Assembly (NCBI GenBank): GCA_030039095.1
Contig: JASHQP010000569.1
Coordinates: 1 to 11,174 of the forward strand
Direction of reading: 5' to 3'
DNA: 11,174 nt
Source of the DNA: Streptosporangiaceae bacterium
GTDB taxonomy: Bacteria > Actinomycetota > Actinomycetes > Streptosporangiales > Streptosporangiaceae
The notes below the pieces were generated by a model. The model saw only the letters and a list, made by a program, of their open reading frames with translations, did not search any database and was not told the origin of the DNA. The translations under genes and the position numbers were made by a program. Below, in pieces: positions 1 to 6,373 of this stretch (position 1 is the stretch's first letter; each line of letters starts with the position of its first letter).

Positions 1-372
1 CAGCTCGGCCGGGTCCGCGCCCGCCAGCCGGCTCGCGGCGACCGCCGCGGCGATCGCTGCCACGTACACGGTGGTCGGCCGCAGCAGCCGGATCGCCCGG
101 TGCCGCACCCAGCCGGCCCACGTCGCGCCCTCCGCCTGATGCTGGCCCCAGGACAGCGCGTTGGCGTACCCTCCGACGAGGAAGAAGACGGGCATGACCT
201 GGAACAGCAGGGTGCCAGGGCCGGACCAGCCGATGTCCGACATGGCGTCGATGCCGGACAGCTGCCCGCCGCCGTAGCGGATGCTGGTCAGCAGCCAGTG
301 GCCGAGCACCACCATTCCGATGGCCACGACCCGCAGCAGATCCGCGTACCGGTTGCGCGGCGGCGGGGCCAT
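1..372 (-). CDS. Acyltransferase 3 family membrane protein, N-terminal part
   Basis: This gene is cut by the left edge; 124 codons are visible from ATG at 372 with no stop. The protein begins with a short basic stretch and RYADLLRVVAIGMVVLGHW. That matches the opening of OafA/YrhL-type acyltransferases: Asp and Arg before the first membrane helix and a conserved His (residue 25) at its end. A second hydrophobic segment lies near residues 53-71 (FQVMPVFFLVGGYANA), then the basic loop RHRAIRLLRP and a third helix from about 101. Family members move acyl groups onto sugars, lipids or antibiotics at the membrane; the substrate cannot be told here. The start is 13 bases after the XdhC-like stop, so the two are probably co-transcribed, although I see no clear ribosome binding site. 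The family call is firm, the specific role unknown. Confidence 0.82.
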   Translation of the reverse strand, partial: MAPPPRNRYADLLRVVAIGMVVLGHWLLTSIRYGGGQLSGIDAMSDIGWSGPGTLLFQVMPVFFLVGGYANALSWGQHQAEGATWAGWVRHRAIRLLRPTTVYVAAIAAAVAASRLAGADPAEL

Positions 373-385
373 CGCCGGACGAGCG

Positions 386-913
386 CTAGAAGGCGAACCC
401 GCCAGGGCGGCCGTTGCGGTCGGCGATCAGGCCGGCCAGCGTAGCGATCGCGATCTCGGCGGGCGCCCTGGAGCCGATGTTGAGGCCGACCGGCCGGTGC
501 ACACGGCCTATCTCCTCCGGCTCGACGCCGAGCTCGGCGAGGGCCGGTATGTGCGGAGCCGGGTGCCGTGGGTTGCCCAGCACGCCCACCCACCGGGCAT
601 CACTGGCCAGCGCGTCGCGGAGCACCGGGCCGAGTTCGGGCCGGTGGTGATCGGTGACGACCACGTCGGCCGGCCCGTCCGGGTAGCTGGCCACGCCGTC
701 GTGCACCTCGGACCCGTCGTCGAGCAGGGCCTTTGCCCGTTCGGCGTCCGGTTCGACCAGCACCGTCCGGTAGCCGGTGTCCCTGGCGTAGCGCAGCAGG
801 AAACCGGCGACGGGCGAGGCGAACACGGCCACGAGCACACGCCCGGTCGTATCCGGGACCGGCGCGTTGCCGTGCGCAACCTCGCAGGAAGGGTCATCGT
901 GCGCAGAGCTCAT
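386..913 (-). CDS. XdhC/CoxI-type Rossmann-domain protein, short form
   Basis: A 175-residue protein matching the C-terminal Rossmann domain of XdhC/CoxI proteins, which help mature molybdenum hydroxylases such as xanthine dehydrogenase and CO dehydrogenase. Diagnostic parts are ADVVVTDHHRP (82-92), ARWVGVLGN (106-114) and the C-terminal block PVGLNIGSRAPAEIAIATLA (141-160). Two oddities stand out. The N-terminal XdhC_CoxI domain is missing. The glycine-rich nucleotide loop is degenerate: FASPVAG stands where GxGxxA is usual. It could therefore be a regulatory or diverged relative rather than a full chaperone. ATG at 913 was chosen because the domain starts soon after it; an in-frame start at 970 would run into the opposite gene's promoter. 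It diverges from the molbindin gene across 66 bases, and the acyltransferase follows it. The family is fairly sure, the function only inferred. Confidence 0.75.
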   Translation of the reverse strand: MSSAHDDPSCEVAHGNAPVPDTTGRVLVAVFASPVAGFLLRYARDTGYRTVLVEPDAERAKALLDDGSEVHDGVASYPDGPADVVVTDHHRPELGPVLRDALASDARWVGVLGNPRHPAPHIPALAELGVEPEEIGRVHRPVGLNIGSRAPAEIAIATLAGLIADRNGRPGGFAF

Positions 914-942
914 GCTCCGAGCTTGACACGCCCCGGCTGGTC

Positions 943-979
943 TTGGCGACCCGGCGCAAGTCCCGGGCACAATGAGCGC
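943..979 (+). promoter_or_regulatory. Possible leaderless promoter for the molbindin gene
   Basis: TTGGCG (943-948) and CACAAT (968-973) lie 19 bases apart. The second ends six bases before the ATG at 980, the spacing expected if transcription starts at the A of the start codon. No ribosome binding site precedes this ATG, which fits a leaderless mRNA, common in actinomycetes. The first base of the -10 box is not the consensus T, so support is weak. Confidence 0.3.
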
Positions 980-1189
980 ATGAAACTGAGCGCTCGCAAC
1001 AGAATCGAAGGAACGGTGACGAGCATCACGCGCGGCGAGGCGACCGCGAACGTGGCGCTCGACGCCGGCGGGGTCCGGCTGGTGGCCTCGATCACCGTCG
1101 AGGCCGCCGACGAGCTCGGGCTCGCCGAGGGCAGCCCGGTGACCGCCGTGATCAAGGCATCGGACGTGATCCTGGCCGTCTCCGGCTGA
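980..1189 (+). CDS. Molbindin-type TOBE/Mop domain protein
   Basis: A 69-residue protein that is one complete TOBE/Mop domain. It opens with LSARNRIEGTVTSITRGEAT, continues with VALDAGGVRLVASIT and ends with ELGLAEGSPVTAVIKASDVI, the full signature of molbindins and of the molybdate-binding tails of ModC and ModE. Such small proteins assemble into oligomers that bind molybdate or tungstate in the cytoplasm, for storage or buffering. Its length is normal for a single-domain molbindin. ATG at 980 places LSARN at residue 3, the usual position; an open frame runs further upstream but is antisense to the XdhC-like gene and does not look like protein. It diverges from the XdhC-like gene, which suggests a shared molybdenum theme. 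Its stop lies only six bases from the pmmB-like stop, which faces it. Confidence 0.85.
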   Translation: MKLSARNRIEGTVTSITRGEATANVALDAGGVRLVASITVEAADELGLAEGSPVTAVIKASDVILAVSG

Positions 1190-1195
1190 GCCCGT

Positions 1196-2890
1196 TCAGC
1201 TGGCGAGCAGGGCCGCCACTGCCTCGCGCAGCGCGCCGAGCCGGCCGGCGGCAGACTGCCTGGCCTGGTCCAGGCGCCCGCCGATGACCGGCTCGACGAC
1301 CTCGAGGTAGGCCTTGATCTTGGGCTCGGTGCCGCTGGGCCGGATCACGACCCGCGCGCCGAGCAGCTGGTAGCTGAGCACGTCGGCTGAGGGCAGGTCC
1401 GGCGTTCCCCCGGTCAGGTCGGACGTGCCGATCACCCTCGCTCCGCCGAGATCCCTCGGCGGCACCGCCCGCAGCTGTGCCATGATCCCGCCCGGTGCGG
1501 CCGTGCCGACCGAGACCTGGCCGGTCAGGTGCACACCGTGCGCTGTCTCCAGCGCGTCGTAGGCGTCGAGCAGCGACCCGCCGCGCGACCTGGCCCTGGC
1601 CGCGAGCCCCAGCAGCGCCAGGGCGGCCCCGATCCCGTCCTTGTCGCGCACGATCTCGCCGACCGCGTAGCCGAGCGCCTCCTCGTAGCCGAAAACGAAG
1701 CGGCTGCCCGGGCGCTCGGCCCGCACGATCCACTTGAACCCGGTGAGGGTCTCCGCGTACTGCGCGCCGGCCGCGGCTGCTATCCGGGACAGCAGCGTTG
1801 ACGAGACGATCGTGGTGACCACCAGCCGGCCGGCCGGGTTTGGCCCGGCCGCGTCGGCGTCCAGCAGGTAGGCGCCGAGCAGCGCGCCCACCTGGTCGCC
1901 GGTGAGCGTCCGCCATGCCCCGTCGGCGTCGGGCACGGCCACCGCCAGCCGGTCGCCGTCCGGGTCGTTGGCGAGCACCAGGTCGGCGCCGGACCGGCGG
2001 GCCTGGGCCAGCGCCAGGTCGAGTGCGCCCGGCTCCTCCGGGTTGGGGAACGTGACGCTCGGGAAGTCGGGGTCGGGCTCGGCCTGAGCGGCCACCACGT
2101 CCGGGGGAGCGAAGCCGGCCTGCTCGAACGCCCGCATCGCCAGCGAGCCCGCGACGCCGTGCAGCGGGGTGTAGACGAACCGCAGCCAGTCGGCGTCCGG
2201 CGGCGCGGGGGATTCGGCGCAGATCAGGTCGAGGTAGGCGCGGCTCACCCCGTCGCCGTGCCGGACGACCAGCGGGCTGTCCAGCGGCGCCAGCCGCACC
2301 GCGGACAGCGGGCCGAGGCTGCGGATCTCCGCCTCGATCTCGGCGTCGGCGGGCGGCACGATCTGCGCGCCGTCGCGGAGGTAGAGCTTGTATCCGTTGT
2401 AGGCCGGGGGGTTGTGGCTAGCCGTGATCATGATCCCGGCCGCCGCGTGCAGGTGCCGTACCGCGAACGCGAGAAGCGGGGTTGGCTGCCGTGGGGGCAG
2501 CAGGTGAACCCGGATCCCGGCGCCGGCCAGCACCCTGGCCGCCTCGTCGGCGAACTCATCCGAGCGATGCCGAGCGTCGAAGCCGATGACCACCCCGGCC
2601 TCCGCGGCGCCCGTCCCGGCGATGCCGCGCCCCCGGCCGAGCAGCCATCGGGCCAGCGCGGCCGTGGTGCCCCGCACCACTGCCCGGTTCATCCGGTTCG
2701 GCCCGGCGCCAATCGTGCCGCGGAGCCCGGCGGTGCCGAACTCCAGCCTGCCGCTGAACCTGTCGGCGAGTTCGTCCGCCGCGGCCTGGTCGCCGTCCGC
2801 TGCCAGCGCCCCGAGCTCGGCCCGGTCCCGTTCGTCCGGGTCGTCGGCCAGCCACGCGTCCAGCCGCAGGCGAAGATCGTCGACCATCAC
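1196..2890 (-). CDS. pmmB: Phospho-sugar mutase (PmmB/PGM2-like), possible phosphopentomutase
   Basis: A 564-residue alpha-D-phosphohexomutase superfamily enzyme. All four hallmark sites are intact: the phosphoserine loop TASHNP (156-161, Ser158), the metal loop DPDGDR (309-314), the sugar loop GYEEALGY (401-408) and the phosphate loop RPSGTEPK (517-524). FGTAGLRG at 51-58 and NGYKLY after the serine loop place it in the long PmmB/PGM2 subgroup of about 560-600 residues. Usual annotation is phosphomannomutase. However, human PGM2 of this subgroup is mainly a phosphopentomutase, and here the gene is tightly coupled to PNP, which releases ribose-1-phosphate. I therefore favour a (deoxy)ribose-1-phosphate mutase, as an inference. 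GTG at 2890 sits nine bases from a GGAG inside punA; the next codon, ATG at 2887, is an alternative. The M. tuberculosis deoD-pmmB pair has the same neighbours, from memory. Confidence 0.92.
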   Translation of the reverse strand: MMVDDLRLRLDAWLADDPDERDRAELGALAADGDQAAADELADRFSGRLEFGTAGLRGTIGAGPNRMNRAVVRGTTAALARWLLGRGRGIAGTGAAEAGVVIGFDARHRSDEFADEAARVLAGAGIRVHLLPPRQPTPLLAFAVRHLHAAAGIMITASHNPPAYNGYKLYLRDGAQIVPPADAEIEAEIRSLGPLSAVRLAPLDSPLVVRHGDGVSRAYLDLICAESPAPPDADWLRFVYTPLHGVAGSLAMRAFEQAGFAPPDVVAAQAEPDPDFPSVTFPNPEEPGALDLALAQARRSGADLVLANDPDGDRLAVAVPDADGAWRTLTGDQVGALLGAYLLDADAAGPNPAGRLVVTTIVSSTLLSRIAAAAGAQYAETLTGFKWIVRAERPGSRFVFGYEEALGYAVGEIVRDKDGIGAALALLGLAARARSRGGSLLDAYDALETAHGVHLTGQVSVGTAAPGGIMAQLRAVPPRDLGGARVIGTSDLTGGTPDLPSADVLSYQLLGARVVIRPSGTEPKIKAYLEVVEPVIGGRLDQARQSAAGRLGALREAVAALLAS

Positions 2891-2891
2891 G

Positions 2892-3731
2892 TCACCGTAC
2901 TCCGGGCAGGATCGCCGCGAGCAGCGCGCCCATCTGGCCGGCGGCGGCGCCGCCGGCGGCGGTCACCTCTGCGTGATCGAGCGGCTCCGGCGTCAGGCCG
3001 GCCGCCAGGTTGCTGACCAGCGAAATCCCCAGCACCTCGGCGCCCAGGTGGCGCGCGGCGATCGCCTCGAGCGCGGTGGACATGCCGACCAGGTCGGCGC
3101 CGAGCGTCCGCAGCATCCGGATCTCGGCCGGGGTCTCGTAGTGCGGGCCCGGCAGAGCCGCGTAGACCCCCTCGGCAAGACCCGGGCTGGCCGCCCGGGC
3201 GACACCGCGAAGCCGCTCGGAGTACAGGTCGGTGAGGTCGACGAACCGGTGCCCGTCGGGCGGCGGGCTCCCGGTCAGCGGCGAGCGGCCGGTCAGGTTG
3301 AGGTGGTCGCTGATCAGCACCGGCTGGCCCGGCCGGAACCCCGCGCGGATGCCGCCCGCGGCGTTCGTGAGCACGATCACGCCGCAGCCCGCCGCGACCG
3401 CGGTGCGCACGCCATGCACCACGGTGGCGACGGCGTGACCCTCGTACAGGTGGGTCCGGCCGAGGAAGACGAGTATCCGGATGTCCCCGACCCGTACCGA
3501 CCGCACCAGGGGAACGTGGCCGGGAACGGTGGGTGGCGGGAACCCGCCGAGGTCGGCGAGCGCGACCTCGGGCCCGGTGCCGAGCGCATCCGCTGCCTGG
3601 GCCCAGCCGGACCCGAGCACCACGGCCACGTCGTGTGTCGCCTCGCCGGTGCGCTCCGCCAGCCGTGCCGCGCTGGCGGCGGCCGCGGCATACGGATCCG
3701 ATGTGCTGGCATTGGCCGCATAGGGAGTCAT
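2892..3731 (-). CDS. punA: Purine nucleoside phosphorylase (trimeric type)
   Basis: A cytoplasmic phosphorylase that splits purine (deoxy)nucleosides with phosphate into free base and (deoxy)ribose-1-phosphate. The sequence carries the low-molecular-mass trimeric PNP signature: phosphate loop [55 protein letters not shown] and VSNLAAG. The Tyr-Glu of HYETPAE and the Asn of VSN correspond to base-contacting residues known for this family; the Asn goes with 6-oxopurine (inosine, guanosine) preference. From ATG 3731 it is 279 residues, a normal length. GTG at 3758 would add nine residues; neither start has a ribosome binding site, and I prefer ATG because a TACCAT box lies just upstream. The gap to bmp1 is 45 bases. 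Its TGA is one base from the GTG of the next gene, so translational coupling is likely. Confidence 0.93.
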   Translation of the reverse strand: MTPYAANASTSDPYAAAAASAARLAERTGEATHDVAVVLGSGWAQAADALGTGPEVALADLGGFPPPTVPGHVPLVRSVRVGDIRILVFLGRTHLYEGHAVATVVHGVRTAVAAGCGVIVLTNAAGGIRAGFRPGQPVLISDHLNLTGRSPLTGSPPPDGHRFVDLTDLYSERLRGVARAASPGLAEGVYAALPGPHYETPAEIRMLRTLGADLVGMSTALEAIAARHLGAEVLGISLVSNLAAGLTPEPLDHAEVTAAGGAAAGQMGALLAAILPGVR

Positions 3732-3738
3732 CAGCAGG

Positions 3739-3744
3739 ATGGTA
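3739..3744 (-). promoter_or_regulatory. Possible -10 box for a leaderless punA transcript
   Basis: Read on the minus strand, TACCAT fits the actinobacterial TANNNT pattern and ends seven bases before ATG 3731. There is no Shine-Dalgarno sequence there, so a leaderless transcript is possible, giving punA-pmmB expression separate from bmp1. No clear -35 box is seen. Confidence 0.25.
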
Positions 3745-3776
3745 GAGGGGATCGCCACGTCGATGGCTACATCGGG

Positions 3777-4901
3777 TTACATCGGGCTCCTCGTGGCGGG
3801 CTTGATCTGGCCGCTGATGATCTCTGCCTTGATCGTGAGAAGCTCTGCCCGCAGCGTCGCCGGCACGTCGTCGGCGAAGGTGTGGAAGGAGGAGAGCGCG
3901 ACTCCGCCGTTGGCCAGGTCGCCGACGTAGGTACCGCCCTTGAAGGTGCCGTTGGCGGCGCTGAGCACGGCGTTCTTCACGGCGGCCTGGATGCCCTGGG
4001 TCACGCTGCTGACGAAGTACTTGCAGTATTGCGGGGCGGCGAGGCATCCGTCGGTGTTCGCCCACTCCATCGTGATCCGGGGCCTGCCCGCGGCCGCGTC
4101 GGCGTCCTGGACCGCCCTGGCCGCGCCGAGGCCGGCGTCGCCGGCGACCGGGAAGATGACGTCGGCGCCCTCGCTGATCAGCGTCTGGCCCGCGGCCTGG
4201 CCCGCGGCCTGGTCGGTGAAGTTGCCGGTGAACAGGCCGGAATGAGTCTGCTCGTCCCAGCCGAGGACCTTGACCTTGGCGTGGTGCTGCTGGTCGTAAT
4301 ACCGGACGCCGTCCCAGAAGCCGTCCATGTAGATGGTCACCGTGGGCAGTTCCTCGCCGCCGAACGTGCCGACCGCGCCGCTCTTCGAGATGCCCGCGGC
4401 CAGGTAACCGCCGAGGAAGCCGTCCTGCACCGTGTCGAACATGAGCGCGTCGATGTTCTTGACCGGTGGGCTGTAGTCGTAGTCAACGATCGCGAACTTC
4501 TGGTCCGGGTGGGCCTGCGCCGCGGCCTGGGTGTTGTCGCCCATCAGCAAGCCGACCGTAACGATGATCCCGCACTTCTTGCTGATGGACGTGTTGATGT
4601 TCGGCGTGTAGTCGGTGCCAGACGAGGACGGCAGGTACTGCACCGTGATCTTGCCCGGCTCCGCGGCCTTGGCCTCCTGCATCCCCTGCCAGGTGGAGGC
4701 GTTGAAGGACCGGTCGTCGATGCCCCCGGTGTCGGTCACCAGGCAGCCGAGGAACCTGCCCGCTGACGACGCGCGGGAAGCCGATGTGGGCGACGGTGCC
4801 TTGGGGGAGGGCGAACTCGCCGGTGCCGCCGACCCCCCGCATGCGGCGGTTAACAAGCCGATGACGCCGAGTGCCACCGCGTTCCTGATCGTTGTTCGCA
4901 C
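3777..4901 (-). CDS. BMP-family nucleoside-binding lipoprotein (bmp1)
   Basis: A 374-residue substrate-binding lipoprotein of the BmpA/Med/PnrA family, which capture nucleosides for ABC importers. The signal peptide ends in LLTAAC, with the lipidated Cys at 21, followed by a Ser/Pro/Ala linker to about 48 that tethers it outside the membrane. The ligand domain opens with FLGCLVTDTGGIDDRSFN (50-67) and contains IIVTVG, FAIVD, FDTVQDGFLGGYLAAG (155-170), DGFWDGV and EGADVIFPVAG (244-254). Mature-domain cysteines are 53, 110, 286 and 293. GTG 4901 is seven bases from a perfect AGGAGG. It is a clear paralogue of bmp2 across the intergenic region, roughly two thirds identical by eye. No transporter genes follow it; punA does. 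It probably feeds the permeases encoded on the other strand, perhaps with a purine bias. Confidence 0.92.
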   Translation of the reverse strand: MRTTIRNAVALGVIGLLTAACGGSAAPASSPSPKAPSPTSASRASSAGRFLGCLVTDTGGIDDRSFNASTWQGMQEAKAAEPGKITVQYLPSSSGTDYTPNINTSISKKCGIIVTVGLLMGDNTQAAAQAHPDQKFAIVDYDYSPPVKNIDALMFDTVQDGFLGGYLAAGISKSGAVGTFGGEELPTVTIYMDGFWDGVRYYDQQHHAKVKVLGWDEQTHSGLFTGNFTDQAAGQAAGQTLISEGADVIFPVAGDAGLGAARAVQDADAAAGRPRITMEWANTDGCLAAPQYCKYFVSSVTQGIQAAVKNAVLSAANGTFKGGTYVGDLANGGVALSSFHTFADDVPATLRAELLTIKAEIISGQIKPATRSPM

Positions 4902-4908
4902 CGTTAAA

Positions 4909-4914
4909 CCTCCT
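4909..4914 (-). promoter_or_regulatory. Ribosome binding site of bmp1
   Basis: AGGAGG on the minus strand, seven bases before GTG 4901. It is a full match to the 16S rRNA anti-Shine-Dalgarno core and settles the start of bmp1, suggesting strong translation as expected for a binding protein. Confidence 0.85.
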
Positions 4915-4941
4915 GTGTGTGGCGGCGCGCCCGGCTATACG

Positions 4942-4955
4942 ACGGTAATTCCCGT
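4942..4955. promoter_or_regulatory. Imperfect 14-bp palindrome, candidate operator
   Basis: ACGGTAATTCCCGT is symmetric in six of its seven base pairs around an AATT-containing centre. It is unusually AT-rich for this DNA and lies just upstream of the guessed -10 box of bmp1. A repressor or activator site is a reasonable inference; no regulator gene is in the window. Confidence 0.35.
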
Positions 4956-5085
4956 GTGACGTCCGGTGGAAGCCGCAAGCCGCCCCGATTGCGTCCGCCG
5001 TTGCCGAACCGAGACACGGCGATCGTCCGCATCCATACGGTCTCGATTCAGCAACTTCAGGGCCTGCACCGAGGGTTCACGCTTC

Positions 5086-5125
5086 CCCGGCGGCGACGCC
5101 GGGATTACCCTTCGGGCAATCCCGG
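5086..5125 (+). promoter_or_regulatory. Two overlapping, mutually exclusive hairpins in the bmp2 leader
   Basis: The first hairpin pairs CCCGGCG (5086-5092) with CGCCGGG (5097-5103) around a GCGA loop of the stable GNRA type. The second pairs CCGGGATT (5099-5106) with AATCCCGG (5118-5125), then after one A-C mismatch CCC with GGG around loop TTC. They share bases 5099-5103, so only one can form at a time. There is no U-run, so neither is a classical terminator. The pairing is seen directly; a regulatory role is inferred. Confidence 0.45.
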
Positions 5126-5176
5126 GGCCATCCGGGATGATTCGCCCGCAGCTGGCACGCTTCCGGGCAAAAATCT

Positions 5177-5196
5177 GGCGGTCCCTCCGGACCGCC
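5177..5196 (+). promoter_or_regulatory. Hairpin with a loop complementary to the bmp2 Shine-Dalgarno
   Basis: GGCGGTCC (5177-5184) pairs perfectly with GGACCGCC (5189-5196) around the loop CTCC. The loop and the preceding C form CCTCC, the exact complement of GGAGG at 5214-5218 in the bmp2 ribosome binding site. The hairpin ends 15 bases before that site. A loop-to-SD pseudoknot, or opening of the stem, could mask translation initiation; this is inference. Confidence 0.45.
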
Positions 5197-5211
5197 TGAC
5201 CCGCCCCCGAC

Positions 5212-5218
5212 GAGGAGG
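5212..5218 (+). promoter_or_regulatory. Ribosome binding site of bmp2
   Basis: GAGGAGG ends five bases before GTG 5224, a very strong site that settles this start. It can also pair with the loop of the upstream hairpin. Confidence 0.85.
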
Positions 5219-5223
5219 TACCG

Positions 5224-6333
5224 GTGAGAGTCACACTGAGGGCTGTTGCCGCGATCGGAGCGGTAGCCCTTCTGGCCGCCGCATGCGGCAGCCCGTCGAG
5301 CAGCACGCCGAGCAGCAGTTCCGGCACGTCAGCCACCGGAAAGTTCCTGGGCTGCATGGTCACGGACACGGGCGGGATCGACGACAAGTCGTTCAACCAG
5401 TCCTCGTGGGAAGGCATGCAGGCGGCGGCGGCAACCGACCCGAGCAAGATCCAGGTGACGTACCTGCCGTCCACGACCTCGGCCGACTACGCGTCCAACA
5501 TCAGCACGTTCATCGGCAAGAAGTGCGGGATCATCGTCACCGTCGGCTTCCTGATGGCGGACGCGACCGAGGCGGCAGCCAAGGCCAACCCAAAGCAGAA
5601 GTTCGCGATCGTCGACTGCTCGTATGCATCCGAATGCCTGACCGGGGCCAAGGAAAAGAACATCGACCAGCTCGTGTTCGACACCGTGCAGGACGGCTTC
5701 CTGGGCGGCTACCTGGCGGCCGGCATGAGCAAGTCGGGGATCGTGGCCACCTATGGCGGTGAGAATATCGGCACGGTCACCATCTACGAGGACGGCTTCT
5801 GGGACGGGGTCCAGTACTACAACACGCAGCATCACACCAGCGTCAAGGTCCTCGGCTGGAACGAGCAGACCCAGAAGGGTGACTTCATCGGCAACTTCAC
5901 CAACGTCGGCGGGGGCCAGTCGCTCACCAACACCTACATCGGCGAGGGCGCGGACGTCATCTTCCCGGTGGCCGGCGGCGTCGGCCTGGGTACCGCGAAG
6001 GCCGTCCAGACCGCCGACACGGCGGGCAAGAACGTGTCGATGGAGTGGGTGGACACCGACGGCTGCATCAGCGCCGCGCAGTACTGCAAGTACATGCTGA
6101 CCAGTGTGACGAAGGGCATCGTCGCGGCGGTGAAGACCGCTGTCCTGTCGGCGGCGCACGGCACCTTCTCCGGGGGCACCTACATCGGCACCCTCGCCAA
6201 CGGCGGCGCCGTGCTGTCCCCGTACCACGACTACGCGTCCAAGGTGCCTGCCTCGCTGCAGGCCGAGATCAACACGCTGAAGCAAGAGATCATCAGCGGG
6301 AAGATCAAGCCGGTCACCAAGAGTCCGGTCTGA
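5224..6333 (+). CDS. BMP-family nucleoside-binding lipoprotein (bmp2)
   Basis: A 369-residue lipoprotein and the likely binding component of the ABC importer encoded just downstream. The signal peptide has lipobox LAAAC with Cys21, then a Ser/Thr/Pro linker to about 39. The ligand domain starts FLGCMVTDTGGIDDKSFNQS (41-60), the family's defining motif, followed by IIVTVG, FAIVD, FDTVQDGFLGGYLAAG (152-167), DGFWDGV and EGADVIFPVAG (241-251). Compared with bmp1 it has about six extra residues after FAIVD and two extra cysteines there (132, 138), besides Cys 44, 101, 281 and 288 shared with bmp1. GTG 5224 is set by the strong GAGGAGG. It is followed by a 96-base gap holding a stable hairpin, a usual arrangement where binding protein is needed in excess over transporter. 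The family (PnrA, B. subtilis NupN) binds purine and pyrimidine nucleosides; exact preference is unknown. Confidence 0.94.
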   Translation: MRVTLRAVAAIGAVALLAAACGSPSSSTPSSSSGTSATGKFLGCMVTDTGGIDDKSFNQSSWEGMQAAAATDPSKIQVTYLPSTTSADYASNISTFIGKKCGIIVTVGFLMADATEAAAKANPKQKFAIVDCSYASECLTGAKEKNIDQLVFDTVQDGFLGGYLAAGMSKSGIVATYGGENIGTVTIYEDGFWDGVQYYNTQHHTSVKVLGWNEQTQKGDFIGNFTNVGGGQSLTNTYIGEGADVIFPVAGGVGLGTAKAVQTADTAGKNVSMEWVDTDGCISAAQYCKYMLTSVTKGIVAAVKTAVLSAAHGTFSGGTYIGTLANGGAVLSPYHDYASKVPASLQAEINTLKQEIISGKIKPVTKSPV

Positions 6334-6373
6334 CCACGGGTCAAGAGCGGAGTAACGATCGGATGGGCTGGTC

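Larger units (their letters stand above)
4902..5223. promoter_or_regulatory. Divergent control region between bmp1 and bmp2
   Basis: This 322-base stretch has no credible gene and must hold the promoters of both transcription units. Toward bmp1, a TATAGC-like box on the minus strand (4939-4934) lies next to an imperfect palindrome, giving a short leader. Toward bmp2, TACGGT (5036-5041) fits TANNNT and would give a leader of about 175 bases containing three strong hairpins. Both promoter assignments are weak guesses. I recognised no known riboswitch class. Confidence 0.6.

Noticed and set aside
923..928. A perfect TTGACA -35 box on the plus strand
   Set aside because: No -10 box lies 16-19 bases downstream, and the only candidate before the molbindin start is about 39 bases away.
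281..979. Open frame upstream of and in phase with the molbindin gene
   Set aside because: It is antisense to the XdhC-like gene and shows low-complexity sequence; the molbindin domain is complete from ATG 980.
3768..3786. TACATCGGG twice, ten bases apart
   Set aside because: The second copy encodes the end of bmp1 and the repeat is short; no symmetry or third copy supports an operator.
2586..4766. Long open frame on the plus strand across pmmB, punA and bmp1
   Set aside because: It is antisense to three well recognised genes and its product is Arg/Ala/Gly-rich with no family motif; such frames are expected at this GC content.
5177..5205. Rho-independent terminator before bmp2
   Set aside because: The strong stem is followed by TGACCCGCC and no T-run.
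4902..5223. A known riboswitch class in the bmp2 leader
   Set aside because: I could not match the stretch to purine, 2'-deoxyguanosine, preQ1, cobalamin or c-di-AMP conserved cores by eye; a covariance-model scan would decide.
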